This document shows positions 23,416 to 31,837 of a DNA stretch of 50,707 nt, one piece after another. The notes under the pieces were generated by a model. The model ran no database searches and was not told the origin of the DNA. It saw only the letters and a list, made by a program, of their open reading frames with translations. Origin of the DNA: Bacteroidales bacterium (GTDB taxonomy: Bacteria; Bacteroidota; Bacteroidia; Bacteroidales; UBA932); NCBI GenBank assembly GCA_017415715.1, contig JAFQFD010000054.1:1-50707 (forward strand), in the 5' to 3' direction. Position 1 is the stretch's first letter, and each line of letters begins with the position of its first letter. The position numbers were made by a program, and so were the translations under genes.

Positions 23416-24606
23416 GTGGAGAAAAGGTACGCACATATCATGGAGCAGTGGTTCATCATGGAACCACCGCTCTTTCAGGTACTCTGCCTGCACGAGCTGA
23501 CGGCCAACACAAGCATGGTCTGTCCGCTGAGATGCGGCAGGAAAAAGCTTGAGTACAATCCCCTCATTGTCAACGAAATGTCCGACGACGCGCTTGAGGA
23601 GGCCATGCGTGCTGAAGCCGTGAGGATCCTGATGAAGCATCCGTATGAGAGACGTCCCGAGGGGTGCAGCCAGAGAGCCATGGGCCTTGGCAGCAACCTG
23701 GTAATCGGAGACAATTACAGTCATCCCCGTTTCCGCATCGAGACTCCGGAGGAGATGGGCATGAAAAAGGGCATGAACTACGAATGGTATGCGCGCGCGG
23801 TCGAAAGCATGTCGGAGAGTGGAGGCGAGGGCCAGAACGAGGGAGACGGCAGCCGAAGCAGCGCCGGAACCGGGAACGGGAACGGCAGTGACGGCGAGGA
23901 AGGCGAGGAAGGCGAGGAAGGCAAAGGACAGGGTGACAAACACCGCGACCTTGCGGAGCTGTGGGAAGAGGACGAACTGACAGCCATCCAGATCAACGAG
24001 ATAATAGCCACCACCAAATCCTGGGGTTCCATCGGAGGAGATCTCGCGGAGATTCTCCAGAACTCACTTAAGGCAAAGATCAACTGGAGGAACATTTTTG
24101 CCGGATTCCGCGCAAGCGTGATCTCGTCAAGGAGAAAGCTTACCAGAATGAAGCCGAACAGGAGGACAGGATTCCAGAACATGGGAAGCGTAAGGCAGTT
24201 CGACACCAAACTGCTTGTAGCCGTGGACGTGTCAGGTTCAATATCTACAAAGAGTCTTCAATATTTCTATGGCGTCATCAACAGCGCATTCAGATATGGC
24301 TTCCAAGAGATCGACGTCATACAGTTCGACTGCGGAATCACTGCTGTACAGAGTTTGAAAAAAGTCGTCAAGAAGACTCCGATCATAGGGCGAGGAGGCA
24401 CCTCGTTCCAGGAGCCGATAGACTATGCGCACGAGCATGAATATGACGGTCTCGTAATACTGACAGACGGATATGCACCTGAGCCAAGCATTCCAGATGG
24501 CTTCAGGACAGGCATTCTATGGGTATGTGAAAGCGAGGAATGCCACAAAATGAACAAGAACTGGATGGAGAAATCAGGCAGGACCTGTGTAATGCAACTG
24601 GGATAG
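23416..24606 (+). CDS. VWA-domain protein, DUF2201-like
   Basis: About 396 residues if the GTG abutting the MoxR stop is used; an ATG eight codons later is an alternative. The C-terminal domain is VWA-like with the metal-site motif D-V-S-G-S (Asp271) and I-L-T-D-G-Y. The N-terminal part resembles the putative metallopeptidase region found in DUF2201 proteins. The position where a zinc HExxH would be expected reads A-E-A-V-R, so a peptidase activity is unlikely. Between them, residues about 135-180 are a Gly/Glu/Ser low-complexity linker. In MoxR systems the VWA protein is the adaptor that binds both the ATPase and the target. Its stop is 2 bp ahead of the next gene. Confidence 0.82.
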   Translation: MEKRYAHIMEQWFIMEPPLFQVLCLHELTANTSMVCPLRCGRKKLEYNPLIVNEMSDDALEEAMRAEAVRILMKHPYERRPEGCSQRAMGLGSNLVIGDNYSHPRFRIETPEEMGMKKGMNYEWYARAVESMSESGGEGQNEGDGSRSSAGTGNGNGSDGEEGEEGEEGKGQGDKHRDLAELWEEDELTAIQINEIIATTKSWGSIGGDLAEILQNSLKAKINWRNIFAGFRASVISSRRKLTRMKPNRRTGFQNMGSVRQFDTKLLVAVDVSGSISTKSLQYFYGVINSAFRYGFQEIDVIQFDCGITAVQSLKKVVKKTPIIGRGGTSFQEPIDYAHEHEYDGLVILTDGYAPEPSIPDGFRTGILWVCESEECHKMNKNWMEKSGRTCVMQLG

Positions 24607-24608
24607 AT

Positions 24609-25169
24609 ATGACAAAGGAAATCATAGATGAAATAACAACCGCGATAAAGGCGGAGGTAAAAAGCAACATCTCTTACATGGTGTCAAGCGGAATGAATGT
24701 GTCGGAAGCAGATCAGCTCAGCAAAGCCTACGCATCATTTCAGCGTAAGTATACAGCAAAGATAAACGGCAAACGTTTCAGCATCTGGAGAGCCGAATTC
24801 CAAAAGGAGATAAACAGTGTCTGGGCTGCGATAAAGCCGGAAATTGCCGCCGTGGTCACCGACTATCTGCACAAGTCCCGTGTCAGAAAGATGACCAAGG
24901 AGATAAGGTCGGCGGCAGCCAAAGGAGCGATTACAACGGCCATGGAGGAAGCGGGTTTGACCTACCAGGTAGAATACCAGACATACCGTGCGAAAGTCGC
25001 CGTACTGGTTAATGAAAAAAGCAAGGTCATCTTCTATATCAACTACAAGAAGATGACTGAAGAAATCCCCCTGGCCATCAGCGCTGCCAAAGAGATCATC
25101 AGGCAGGTGAACCTTTTAGGCAAAGGGGCGTCGCTTTCAAAGGCATTCAATTATGAGACATGGATATAA
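24609..25169 (+). CDS. Unknown protein encoded third in the MoxR-VWA operon
   Basis: 186 residues, starting at the ATG 2 bp after the VWA stop; an in-frame extension upstream lies wholly within the VWA gene and is ignored. The protein is predicted mostly helical in the first 120 residues, rich in Lys, Ala and Ile. A more beta-like stretch follows (V-E-Y-Q-T-Y-R-A-K-V-A-V-L-V and K-V-I-F-Y-I-N-Y-K). It has no signal peptide, membrane segment or recognisable catalytic motif. Tight spacing implies it works with the ATPase/VWA pair, perhaps as a substrate or specificity factor. It ends 21 bp from the convergent response-regulator gene. I do not recognise a family. Confidence 0.75.
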   Translation: MTKEIIDEITTAIKAEVKSNISYMVSSGMNVSEADQLSKAYASFQRKYTAKINGKRFSIWRAEFQKEINSVWAAIKPEIAAVVTDYLHKSRVRKMTKEIRSAAAKGAITTAMEEAGLTYQVEYQTYRAKVAVLVNEKSKVIFYINYKKMTEEIPLAISAAKEIIRQVNLLGKGASLSKAFNYETWI

Positions 25170-25190
25170 GACAAAGAGGGCGACTAATAA

Positions 25191-25904
25191 TCACTTCCTT
25201 ATAGAATGCTTCCGCAAATACTGCATAAATGCATCCTTATTACCGTCACTTATCGACACATGAGCACCATTACTCATCAGAATCACAGAGCGCTCAACTT
25301 CCCTGATGTGATTCATATTTACGACATATGACCTATGCACCTGCAGGAAGCAGTCCGGCAGGCACTCGTTAAGTTGTTTGAAAGTCGTATGTGTAAGCAA
25401 AGGATCTCCGGAAGTGAGGTAAAACTTGAGATACTCATTCATACCTTCTACATATATCACGTCATTCAATGCAACCCTCACATATCTATAGTCCACCTTG
25501 AGAAAAAGGGCATCCAACACACAGGCTGGCTGCGGCACACCGGAAGCCGGCATCGCTTTCTGCAGATTACAGGCTGCACGCTGAAAATCTTCAAACCCGA
25601 ATGGCTTCAGCAGATAGTCGACAGCATGTACCTTATAACTGTCAACAGCATATTCTGAATATGCCGTTGTGAATACGACGAGAGGCGGGTCCGACAATGC
25701 TCTGACGAATTCCATTCCACATACATCCGGCATATTGATATCCACAAACATTGCATCCACCTCTGCCTCGGACATGACTTGCATGGCCTCAGTCGTACTC
25801 GCACACAAGGCGACGAGCTCCATGAAAGGGATCCGTTCAATATAGTTCTTCAGTTTGTCAAGAGCCAGAGGCTCGTCATCTATGGCAATACACCTGATTT
25901 TCAT
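25191..25904 (-). CDS. LytTR-family response regulator
   Basis: A 237-residue regulator with an N-terminal receiver domain (acidic pair D9-D10, phospho-acceptor Asp55 in F-V-D-I-N-M-P-D, Lys in L-K-P-F) and a C-terminal LytTR DNA-binding domain (about 135-235, with F-L-Q-V-H-R-S-Y-V-V-N). LytTR domains bind pairs of short direct repeats about two helical turns apart. The gene overlaps the upstream histidine kinase by four bases (ATGA). A tandem repeat carrying two such half sites lies at 27089-27132, just ahead of the kinase gene and the divergent surface-protein operon. That is the likely binding site for this regulator. Confidence 0.95.
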   Translation of the reverse strand: MKIRCIAIDDEPLALDKLKNYIERIPFMELVALCASTTEAMQVMSEAEVDAMFVDINMPDVCGMEFVRALSDPPLVVFTTAYSEYAVDSYKVHAVDYLLKPFGFEDFQRAACNLQKAMPASGVPQPACVLDALFLKVDYRYVRVALNDVIYVEGMNEYLKFYLTSGDPLLTHTTFKQLNECLPDCFLQVHRSYVVNMNHIREVERSVILMSNGAHVSISDGNKDAFMQYLRKHSIRK

Positions 25905-27025
25905 AATCCCGGAATTATCAATATTACACTATAAATTTCATCAGTATCTACAATATCCAGCACATAGCGGTCCTGATACAACAGGTCGAGTCTTCTGCGG
26001 ACATTAGCCAGACCGACACCACCTCCTGAATCTGTACGAGCCTCAAGCGGCGGTCTGGTATTGGAACACTTGAAGCATACGCGCGACAGCTCTTCCGACA
26101 ACGAAACAGAAATCTCGGACCTGCGCATATAACTCACGCCATGCTTGAAAGCATTCTCAACAAAAGATATGAACAGCAGTGGCGGAAGAAGAAGTGATGC
26201 GGACGGAGCCTCAGGGACCTCCAGACTTATCTCTACCTTATCGGACGGATAACGTTGACGCATCAGTTCCACATATTTGGAAATGAACTGCACCTCATTC
26301 TCAAAGGTCGTATAGGAATTGCTGCCTTCATACAAGACATACCTCATCAACTTGGACAAGTCAAGAATCATCTGTTGAGCCAGTTCCGGATTGACATCTA
26401 CCATCGAGTGGATATTGTTCAGCATGTTCATGAAGAAATGCGGATCTATCTGTGCTTTCAGATACCTCAGTTCATCCTGCATCCGCATATTCTCAAGCTG
26501 TTTCCTCTCTTCTTCTGTCTTTTTGTATTTGAATATCAGGACTACGCCAAGATTGAATCCCAAAAGCAGGACCAGCAGGCAAGTGTCCGCAACGACCGGC
26601 ATGGGCAGTCTTCCCTTTGGAGGTTTCGGTGACACATTATGAGGAGGACGTGCAGCATCCGGGCGTACCGGAGGAACAGTATGTTCTACATGGGGACGAT
26701 AATGGAGCGCTTTTCTCTGCCTATGCACATGATACTGTCCTGTCGCAAACAGGACAATGAGAACAAGCGTCAGGATCAGGTACGTCAGGCCCTTCTCTTT
26801 TCTTATATAAACAGGAAGCAGCAGCAGATTATGCAACAGGAACGCTATCAGGAATGGAATCAACGACATCCAGAATCTGAAAACATCCCTCCATGAAAAG
26901 CCGACACCATCTTCAGAGGCCACCAGTCCCTGTATGAGCGGCAGCAGAATAAGCAAAAGCCACAACCCCCAAAAGATCAGGAGTCTCAGCAGCTTGTCCT
27001 TACCTATGTCAATTCCTCTGAACAT
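25901..27025 (-). CDS. LytS/YehU-type sensor histidine kinase
   Basis: 374 residues with four predicted membrane helices at about 12-34, 51-72, 79-95 and 144-166. A His/Pro/Arg-rich periplasmic segment lies between the third and fourth. The kinase domain has His196 in Q-I-D-P-H-F-F-M-N, and the ATP-binding region has E-N-A-F-K-H-G and G-G-V-G-L-A-N. This is the LytS type, which phosphorylates LytTR regulators. The H box differs slightly from the common Q-I-N-P-H-F-L-F-N. No sensor domain besides the membrane segments is visible; the His/Pro loop could bind a metal or an anion, but that is speculation. First gene of a two-gene operon. Confidence 0.94.
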   Translation of the reverse strand: MFRGIDIGKDKLLRLLIFWGLWLLLILLPLIQGLVASEDGVGFSWRDVFRFWMSLIPFLIAFLLHNLLLLPVYIRKEKGLTYLILTLVLIVLFATGQYHVHRQRKALHYRPHVEHTVPPVRPDAARPPHNVSPKPPKGRLPMPVVADTCLLVLLLGFNLGVVLIFKYKKTEEERKQLENMRMQDELRYLKAQIDPHFFMNMLNNIHSMVDVNPELAQQMILDLSKLMRYVLYEGSNSYTTFENEVQFISKYVELMRQRYPSDKVEISLEVPEAPSASLLLPPLLFISFVENAFKHGVSYMRRSEISVSLSEELSRVCFKCSNTRPPLEARTDSGGGVGLANVRRRLDLLYQDRYVLDIVDTDEIYSVILIIPGL

Positions 27026-27088
27026 CGTTGCAAATTAATCAATATTTATGAAAAAACCACCCGAAAGTCAGCAGTCAGGCACATTCTT

Positions 27089-27132
27089 TCAGTAAACAGT
27101 TCACCGCCGGTCAGTAAACAGTTGACCGCCGG
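27089..27132. promoter_or_regulatory. Tandem 22-bp direct repeat, candidate LytTR binding site
   Basis: Two adjacent 22-bp units (27089-27110, 27111-27132) differ at one base. Each has a core ACAGTT(C/G)AC close to the LytTR half-site consensus [TA][AC][CA]GTTN[AG][TG], with only the last base off. The 22-bp phase puts the cores on the same DNA face. The site is 64 bp ahead of the kinase start and about 60-100 bp ahead of the predicted start of the divergent operon, the usual place for an activator. Nothing else like it is seen in the window. Confidence 0.65.
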
Positions 27133-27178
27133 TTTTAAGCACTTCATTGATTTTTATTGATAATCGGGCAAATACTGA

Positions 27179-27186
27179 TTTGATTT
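27179..27186 (+). promoter_or_regulatory. Putative -7 element of the surface-polymer operon
   Basis: TTGATTTG differs from TAnnTTTG at one base and lies 42 bp ahead of the ATG at 27229. There is no good -33 box, which would fit a promoter that depends on an activator bound at 27089-27132. Confidence 0.35.
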
Positions 27187-27228
27187 GTATGGAAACAGGT
27201 CCGAATGGACAATCGGTTATATTGAATT

Positions 27229-30200
27229 ATGAAAAGATATTGCATCGTCTTGACAATCTGCTGTCTTGCACTTTTCAGTACAAATTGCAGGATGGATGAA
27301 TTAGAAGGAATGGTTGACAAGTCCTTGACAGGAGGTCTTTCCGATCCTGAACTGGAATGGGACTCTGACCTATGTGAAGCAACAATAGGTGAAGACAATA
27401 ATTTCCCTGTCCTGACGAACAGGCTCGACCTGCATATAAGTTATTCTTCATCAGACACGGAAGTGGCGCTGATATCAGAGAACGGAGAAATCACACTCTG
27501 CGGGGGAGGAGAGACAACGATTACCGCATCCACAGAAAAGACAGGAAAGTATGATGCAGCTAGTGACTCTTATACCTTGATAGTACATAAAGCTGATGTC
27601 ATCCTCAAATGGTCTGAAAGCAAATACAAGGCAGTGTTGAACGGAACAAATTCCTTCCCTGTACTTGACAAGACAGATGGGATTTCGATCCTTTACTCAT
27701 CTAGCGAAGAAAAGGTAGCAGACATTGACGAAACAGGCAAGATCAGATTAATTTCAGCCGGTTCCACTATTATTACTGCGACATCTGCTGAAACTGCAAC
27801 TCATAATACAGGAAGTGCATCATATACCCTCACGGTTACCAAGTCAAAGGCCGGAATAGTATGGTCATCCGACTCATTTACAGCAGTTCTAGGAGAAGAC
27901 AACATATTCCCTACCCTTGATAATCCGAACGGACTGGCAATCACATTATCCAGCAGTAATCAGGATGTAGCAGAAATATCCGCCGAGGGAGTCATAACAC
28001 TAAAACAGCAAGGCAGTTCGGTAATTTCAGCAACCAGTGCTGCCACAGACGAATTCGAAGCAGACGAAGACTCATACACACTTACCGTCCGGAAATCTGA
28101 GGATAACCTAAAATCAGATGCAGAACTTAAATGGTCAGAATCATCATTTGCAATAACATACGGGGACAACATCGCATTCCCGACATTGTCAAACCCTCAC
28201 AACCTGGAGGTCACATATTCATCTACCAATGAGGAGGTTGCAAGGATATCGCCAACCGGGACGGTTACCATAACATCTTCCGGCTCCACCACAATCATTG
28301 CGTCTTCGGAAGCAAATGAAGAATATAACGCATGCAGCGTATTCTACATGCTCACCATATCTAAAGCCGAGGCAGGGATTTCATGGAGCACAAGCAGTCA
28401 CAATGCCACATTCGGTGAAGACGGCCCGTTCCCGATATTGAATAACCCGAACAATCTTAGGATTACCTACAAGACAAGCAACGCCTACGTCGCTACCGTC
28501 AGCGCTGAAGGTGACATTTCACTTGTGGGTGCCGGAAATGCAACGATCTCTGCTCTATACGAAGGTAGTCCGCTGTATGAAGCAGAAGCAGTAGCCTATT
28601 CTTTAACTGTAAGCAAGGGCAATACAGATGTATCGTGGAGCCAGGAGGCATATACAGCATTGCTTAATGGAACAAACGACTTCCCTACACTGACTGCTTC
28701 GCCTGATGGACTGGACATTTCATATTCATCTAGCGACGTGGGGGTAGCTGAAATCACATCCGATGGAGCCATCACATTGATTTCCGCCGGAAGAACTACG
28801 ATAACAGCATCATTTACAGGTAACAACAGCTATTCTGCCTCAAGTGACTCATATATACTTACAGTCACAAATGGAGATGACGACGGAACCGGCACGTACA
28901 CCTATCCAAGCACCGGAGATGCCAATTCGAACGACGACATAGTCAACACAGTATTCACAAGAAAGATTACCATCACATATCATACCGGAAACGAGGCCAC
29001 AGTAACCGGAGATTATTATGGCTACGTCACAGTCAACGGTAATGATGTCACCGTCAACAATACAGGCTCGGAATACATAGTATACGAGCTTAAGGGAACA
29101 ACCGATGATGGATTTCTGAAAATATACAGCGGATCCAGACAGGCTCTTCTGCTGAACAACGTAAGCATAACCAACAGAGCAGGTGCAGCAATAAACAATC
29201 AAAGCAAGAAACGCACGTTTGTAATGGTTGAAGGCACTAACACGCTGGCAGATGGCGCTTCATATACAGACACACCTGCAGCTGAGGATGAGAAGGCGGC
29301 ATTATTCAGCGAAGGTCAGCTCGTATTCAGCGGAAGCGGAATTCTGAACGTCAATGCCGGCGGTAAAGCAGGCATAACTTCCGACGACTACATAAGAGTC
29401 ATGAACAGTCCGACAATCAACTCGACGTCGTCAGCAGGACACGCAGTAAGAGGACAGGAAGCGATACAGATAGACGCGGGAACCATCAATGCCAAGACCT
29501 CTGCAGACATGAAGAAAGGCTTCAGCTCAGACAGCCTCGTGGTATTCAACGGAGGTACGACAAAAATTGATGTAACAGGTGGAACAGCTTATGACAGCGA
29601 AGATGCCGACTACACGAGTTCTGCAGGCGTCAAGGCAGACAAGCTGTTCTATATGAACGGAGGAAACCTGACAATCACTAACAGCGGAGCCGGCGGGAAA
29701 GGCATAAACGTCGGATCGGACGACACGACTAACGACTGTAAGGCATACTTCACAGGAGGAAATGTCGACATCACCTGCAGCGGGGCCTATTATACTACTG
29801 GAGAATCAGGAGCGAAAGGAATCAAGGTTGGAAAGAAATTTTCATCAACATCTCTCACCGGCGACATGTATGTCAGCGGAGGAGTCATTACGGTAAGGGC
29901 AATCGGCTCAAATTCAAGCAGAGATTCAGGTAACGAAGCTGTCGAAAGCAAGGGCGTACTCGAAGTAACAGGCGGCGAACTCTTCGCATATTCTACATCA
30001 GACGATGCAATAAATTCTGCAGATGACTTCACTATAACTGAGGGTTATGTATGCGGGATCTCTACCGGCAATGACGGTCTTGACTCTAACGGTAACTTCT
30101 ACATCAAGGGTGGAGTTGTCATGGCTGCAAGCGCACGTTCACCTGAAGTCGGAATCGACGCCAACTCGGAAGGAGGGAAGAAGTTGTATGTTACAGGAGG

Positions 30201-30528
30201 AGTACTCTTCGTAACAGGTGGTTTGGAATCCGGAGCCAGTCTGACACAGACTTGCTATAAAGCATCTTCTTACACTAAAGGCATATGGTACGGACTTACC
30301 GTGGGATCCAAGACATATGCATTCAAGACACATAGCAGCGCATCCGGAAGCACCCTTGTAGTTTCAGGACAGGAAACTCCTACCCTCAAATCCGGCATAA
30401 CAATAACCGGTGGGACTTCGTATTTTGACGGATACGCCAACAGGGACGGCTCCTACAGCGGTGGCAGCACAGTCAACCTGTCAAGCTATTCAGGATCTAC
30501 AGGTGGCCCTGGAGGACGCCCTTGGTAA
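27229..30528 (+). CDS. Surface lipoprotein with six Ig-like repeats and a Cthe_2159-type beta-helix domain
   Basis: 1099 residues. An N-terminal signal ends in a weak lipobox (S-T-N-C20) followed by acidic residues, consistent with surface export in this phylum. Six imperfect repeats of about 82 residues follow, at roughly 41-121, 124-204, 208-289, 299-379, 382-463 and 467-547. Each has the pattern F-P-x-L, Y-S-S-S/T, G-x-I/V-T-L, T-x-I-x-A and Y-x-L-T-V of bacterial Ig-like (Big_2-type) domains. Residues about 570-1060 form a Gly/Asn-rich repetitive domain like Cthe_2159 (DUF4353), a beta-helix that binds acidic polysaccharide or cellulose in Clostridium thermocellum. The C-terminus is Gly/Ser-rich. 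First gene of a five-gene operon divergent from the LytS/LytTR pair. Likely displays or binds a polymer at the surface. Confidence 0.85.
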   Translation: MKRYCIVLTICCLALFSTNCRMDELEGMVDKSLTGGLSDPELEWDSDLCEATIGEDNNFPVLTNRLDLHISYSSSDTEVALISENGEITLCGGGETTITASTEKTGKYDAASDSYTLIVHKADVILKWSESKYKAVLNGTNSFPVLDKTDGISILYSSSEEKVADIDETGKIRLISAGSTIITATSAETATHNTGSASYTLTVTKSKAGIVWSSDSFTAVLGEDNIFPTLDNPNGLAITLSSSNQDVAEISAEGVITLKQQGSSVISATSAATDEFEADEDSYTLTVRKSEDNLKSDAELKWSESSFAITYGDNIAFPTLSNPHNLEVTYSSTNEEVARISPTGTVTITSSGSTTIIASSEANEEYNACSVFYMLTISKAEAGISWSTSSHNATFGEDGPFPILNNPNNLRITYKTSNAYVATVSAEGDISLVGAGNATISALYEGSPLYEAEAVAYSLTVSKGNTDVSWSQEAYTALLNGTNDFPTLTASPDGLDISYSSSDVGVAEITSDGAITLISAGRTTITASFTGNNSYSASSDSYILTVTNGDDDGTGTYTYPSTGDANSNDDIVNTVFTRKITITYHTGNEATVTGDYYGYVTVNGNDVTVNNTGSEYIVYELKGTTDDGFLKIYSGSRQALLLNNVSITNRAGAAINNQSKKRTFVMVEGTNTLADGASYTDTPAAEDEKAALFSEGQLVFSGSGILNVNAGGKAGITSDDYIRVMNSPTINSTSSAGHAVRGQEAIQIDAGTINAKTSADMKKGFSSDSLVVFNGGTTKIDVTGGTAYDSEDADYTSSAGVKADKLFYMNGGNLTITNSGAGGKGINVGSDDTTNDCKAYFTGGNVDITCSGAYYTTGESGAKGIKVGKKFSSTSLTGDMYVSGGVITVRAIGSNSSRDSGNEAVESKGVLEVTGGELFAYSTSDDAINSADDFTITEGYVCGISTGNDGLDSNGNFYIKGGVVMAASARSPEVGIDANSEGGKKLYVTGGVLFVTGGLESGASLTQTCYKASSYTKGIWYGLTVGSKTYAFKTHSSASGSTLVVSGQETPTLKSGITITGGTSYFDGYANRDGSYSGGSTVNLSSYSGSTGGPGGRPW

Positions 30529-30540
30529 AACAGTGACGAC

Positions 30541-31386
30541 ATGAAACAGAAACTTATCATAATGATTCTGATGTTCTTGCCATTGGCAGGAAAGGCACAG
30601 AACAAAGAACTTGATTACACATTGACCGAGCCCACAATTCAGACTGGAGCAAGATTTGATGCAAATCTTGAAATCACTCTCATCCCCAAAACTCTTCATC
30701 TGAATTTTCAAGAAGAGGTCAGAGTCAATGACAATTTCAGGCATATGCAGAAGTCGTACACGTCCGCAAGCATTGAATATAAAGCACTCTCATGGCTGAA
30801 GATAGGTGCGGAATATTCGTTTATCCTTAACAATTCGTATTCGGATGGATGGGAAGCACGTCACAGAGGTTCTTTCTCCCTGACTGAAAGTCTGAGAGCA
30901 GGAAGATGGAAATTCTCTATGAGGGAAAGATTTCAGGTCACACACAGGACAGACTCTGTCAACTTATATCAGTCTCCACGAAACGAGATTTCTCTGAAGA
31001 CAAGATTGAAAATAGGATATGATGTACCCGGCAGTCACTTTGAACCTTACATTTCCGCAGAGACAAGATTCCTGCTGAACGGTGTCCGTCCAAGCAGATT
31101 CATCTACTATGAGAGTACCGGACGATGGGCTAATCCATACCCCGAATATTCGGATGCATATCTTAATCGTCTTCGTCTGAAGCTTGGTACGGAATATAAA
31201 TGTTCCAAGAAGAACGAACTCGATTTCTTCATCATCGCTGACATGAACTTTGACCTTGAGATCGACTTCAGTTCAAAAGGAAATCAAAAGACAGACTTGA
31301 CTTCAGCAACCGGTTTTGCCGATTACCTGTTTGTAAAGAATTCATATTTCATCGGCATAGGAATAAGTTATACATTCAAGTTATAA
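30541..31386 (+). CDS. DUF2490-like outer-membrane beta-barrel protein
   Basis: 281 residues with a signal peptide (about 1-19, ending K-A-Q). The rest alternates hydrophobic and charged residues in strand-length units typical of a barrel, and the protein ends in aromatic/hydrophobic residues (Y-T-F-K-L) as outer-membrane proteins do. The pattern (L-K-I-G-A-E-Y, R-H-R-G, Y-I-S-A-E-T-R-F) fits DUF2490. It lies 12 bp after the beta-helix gene. A role as a porin or exit channel for a polymer is possible but only inferred from context. Confidence 0.75.
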   Translation: MKQKLIIMILMFLPLAGKAQNKELDYTLTEPTIQTGARFDANLEITLIPKTLHLNFQEEVRVNDNFRHMQKSYTSASIEYKALSWLKIGAEYSFILNNSYSDGWEARHRGSFSLTESLRAGRWKFSMRERFQVTHRTDSVNLYQSPRNEISLKTRLKIGYDVPGSHFEPYISAETRFLLNGVRPSRFIYYESTGRWANPYPEYSDAYLNRLRLKLGTEYKCSKKNELDFFIIADMNFDLEIDFSSKGNQKTDLTSATGFADYLFVKNSYFIGIGISYTFKL

Positions 31387-31396
31387 TACGATAGAC

Positions 31397-31837
31397 ATGG
31401 ACAGATTCAGACATTTAATCTACTTCTTTTCATTGGCATTGCTGTTATTCCTGTCCGGGACTGCCGCATATTCCCAGGAACTGGATGCAGCTACACTTGC
31501 CAAGCGCGCTGGCAGGAAGAATCTCACAATCAAGGAGTGGAATACCGACTCCAGATCCAAGAAAAGATGGCTCGACCGCGTCACAACATATGACAATCAG
31601 GGACGCAAGATAGAACAGATCGAATACGCATCATACGGCCAGAAATGGAGGGAGACGTATGAATATGGAGATAATGGACGCATCGTAAGAGAGGTTGAAT
31701 ATGACGACAGGGACAAACCCAAATCCGTGAAGGTATACGAATACAACACCGACGGCACCAAGAAAAAGCAATATAAATATAATCCCAACGGGAAATTGGA
31801 AACGGTCAAGATCTTTGAATATATCATCTCAGAATAG
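31397..31837 (+). CDS. Small exported repeat protein (YD/wing-like repeats)
   Basis: 146 residues with a signal peptide (about 1-27, ending Y-S-Q). The mature part holds four or five short repeats of Y-x-x-x-G-x-x-x-x-x-x-x-Y type, such as Y-D-N-Q-G-R, Y-G-D-N-G-R, Y-N-T-D-G-T and Y-N-P-N-G-K. They resemble YD-repeats or MORN-like beta units and probably form a small beta sheet. Function unknown. It lies 10 bp after the DUF2490 gene, and its TAG stop overlaps the GTG start of the VTC-like gene by one base, so it belongs to the operon. Confidence 0.7.
   Translation: MDRFRHLIYFFSLALLLFLSGTAAYSQELDAATLAKRAGRKNLTIKEWNTDSRSKKRWLDRVTTYDNQGRKIEQIEYASYGQKWRETYEYGDNGRIVREVEYDDRDKPKSVKVYEYNTDGTKKKQYKYNPNGKLETVKIFEYIISE

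Noticed and set aside
22330-25169. Defence island around the MoxR-VWA genes
   Set aside because: No nuclease, methyltransferase, toxin, integrase or other defence gene is adjacent; the neighbours are housekeeping or surface genes.
27089-27132. CRISPR array
   Set aside because: Only two contiguous units without spacers and no cas genes; a regulatory repeat fits better.
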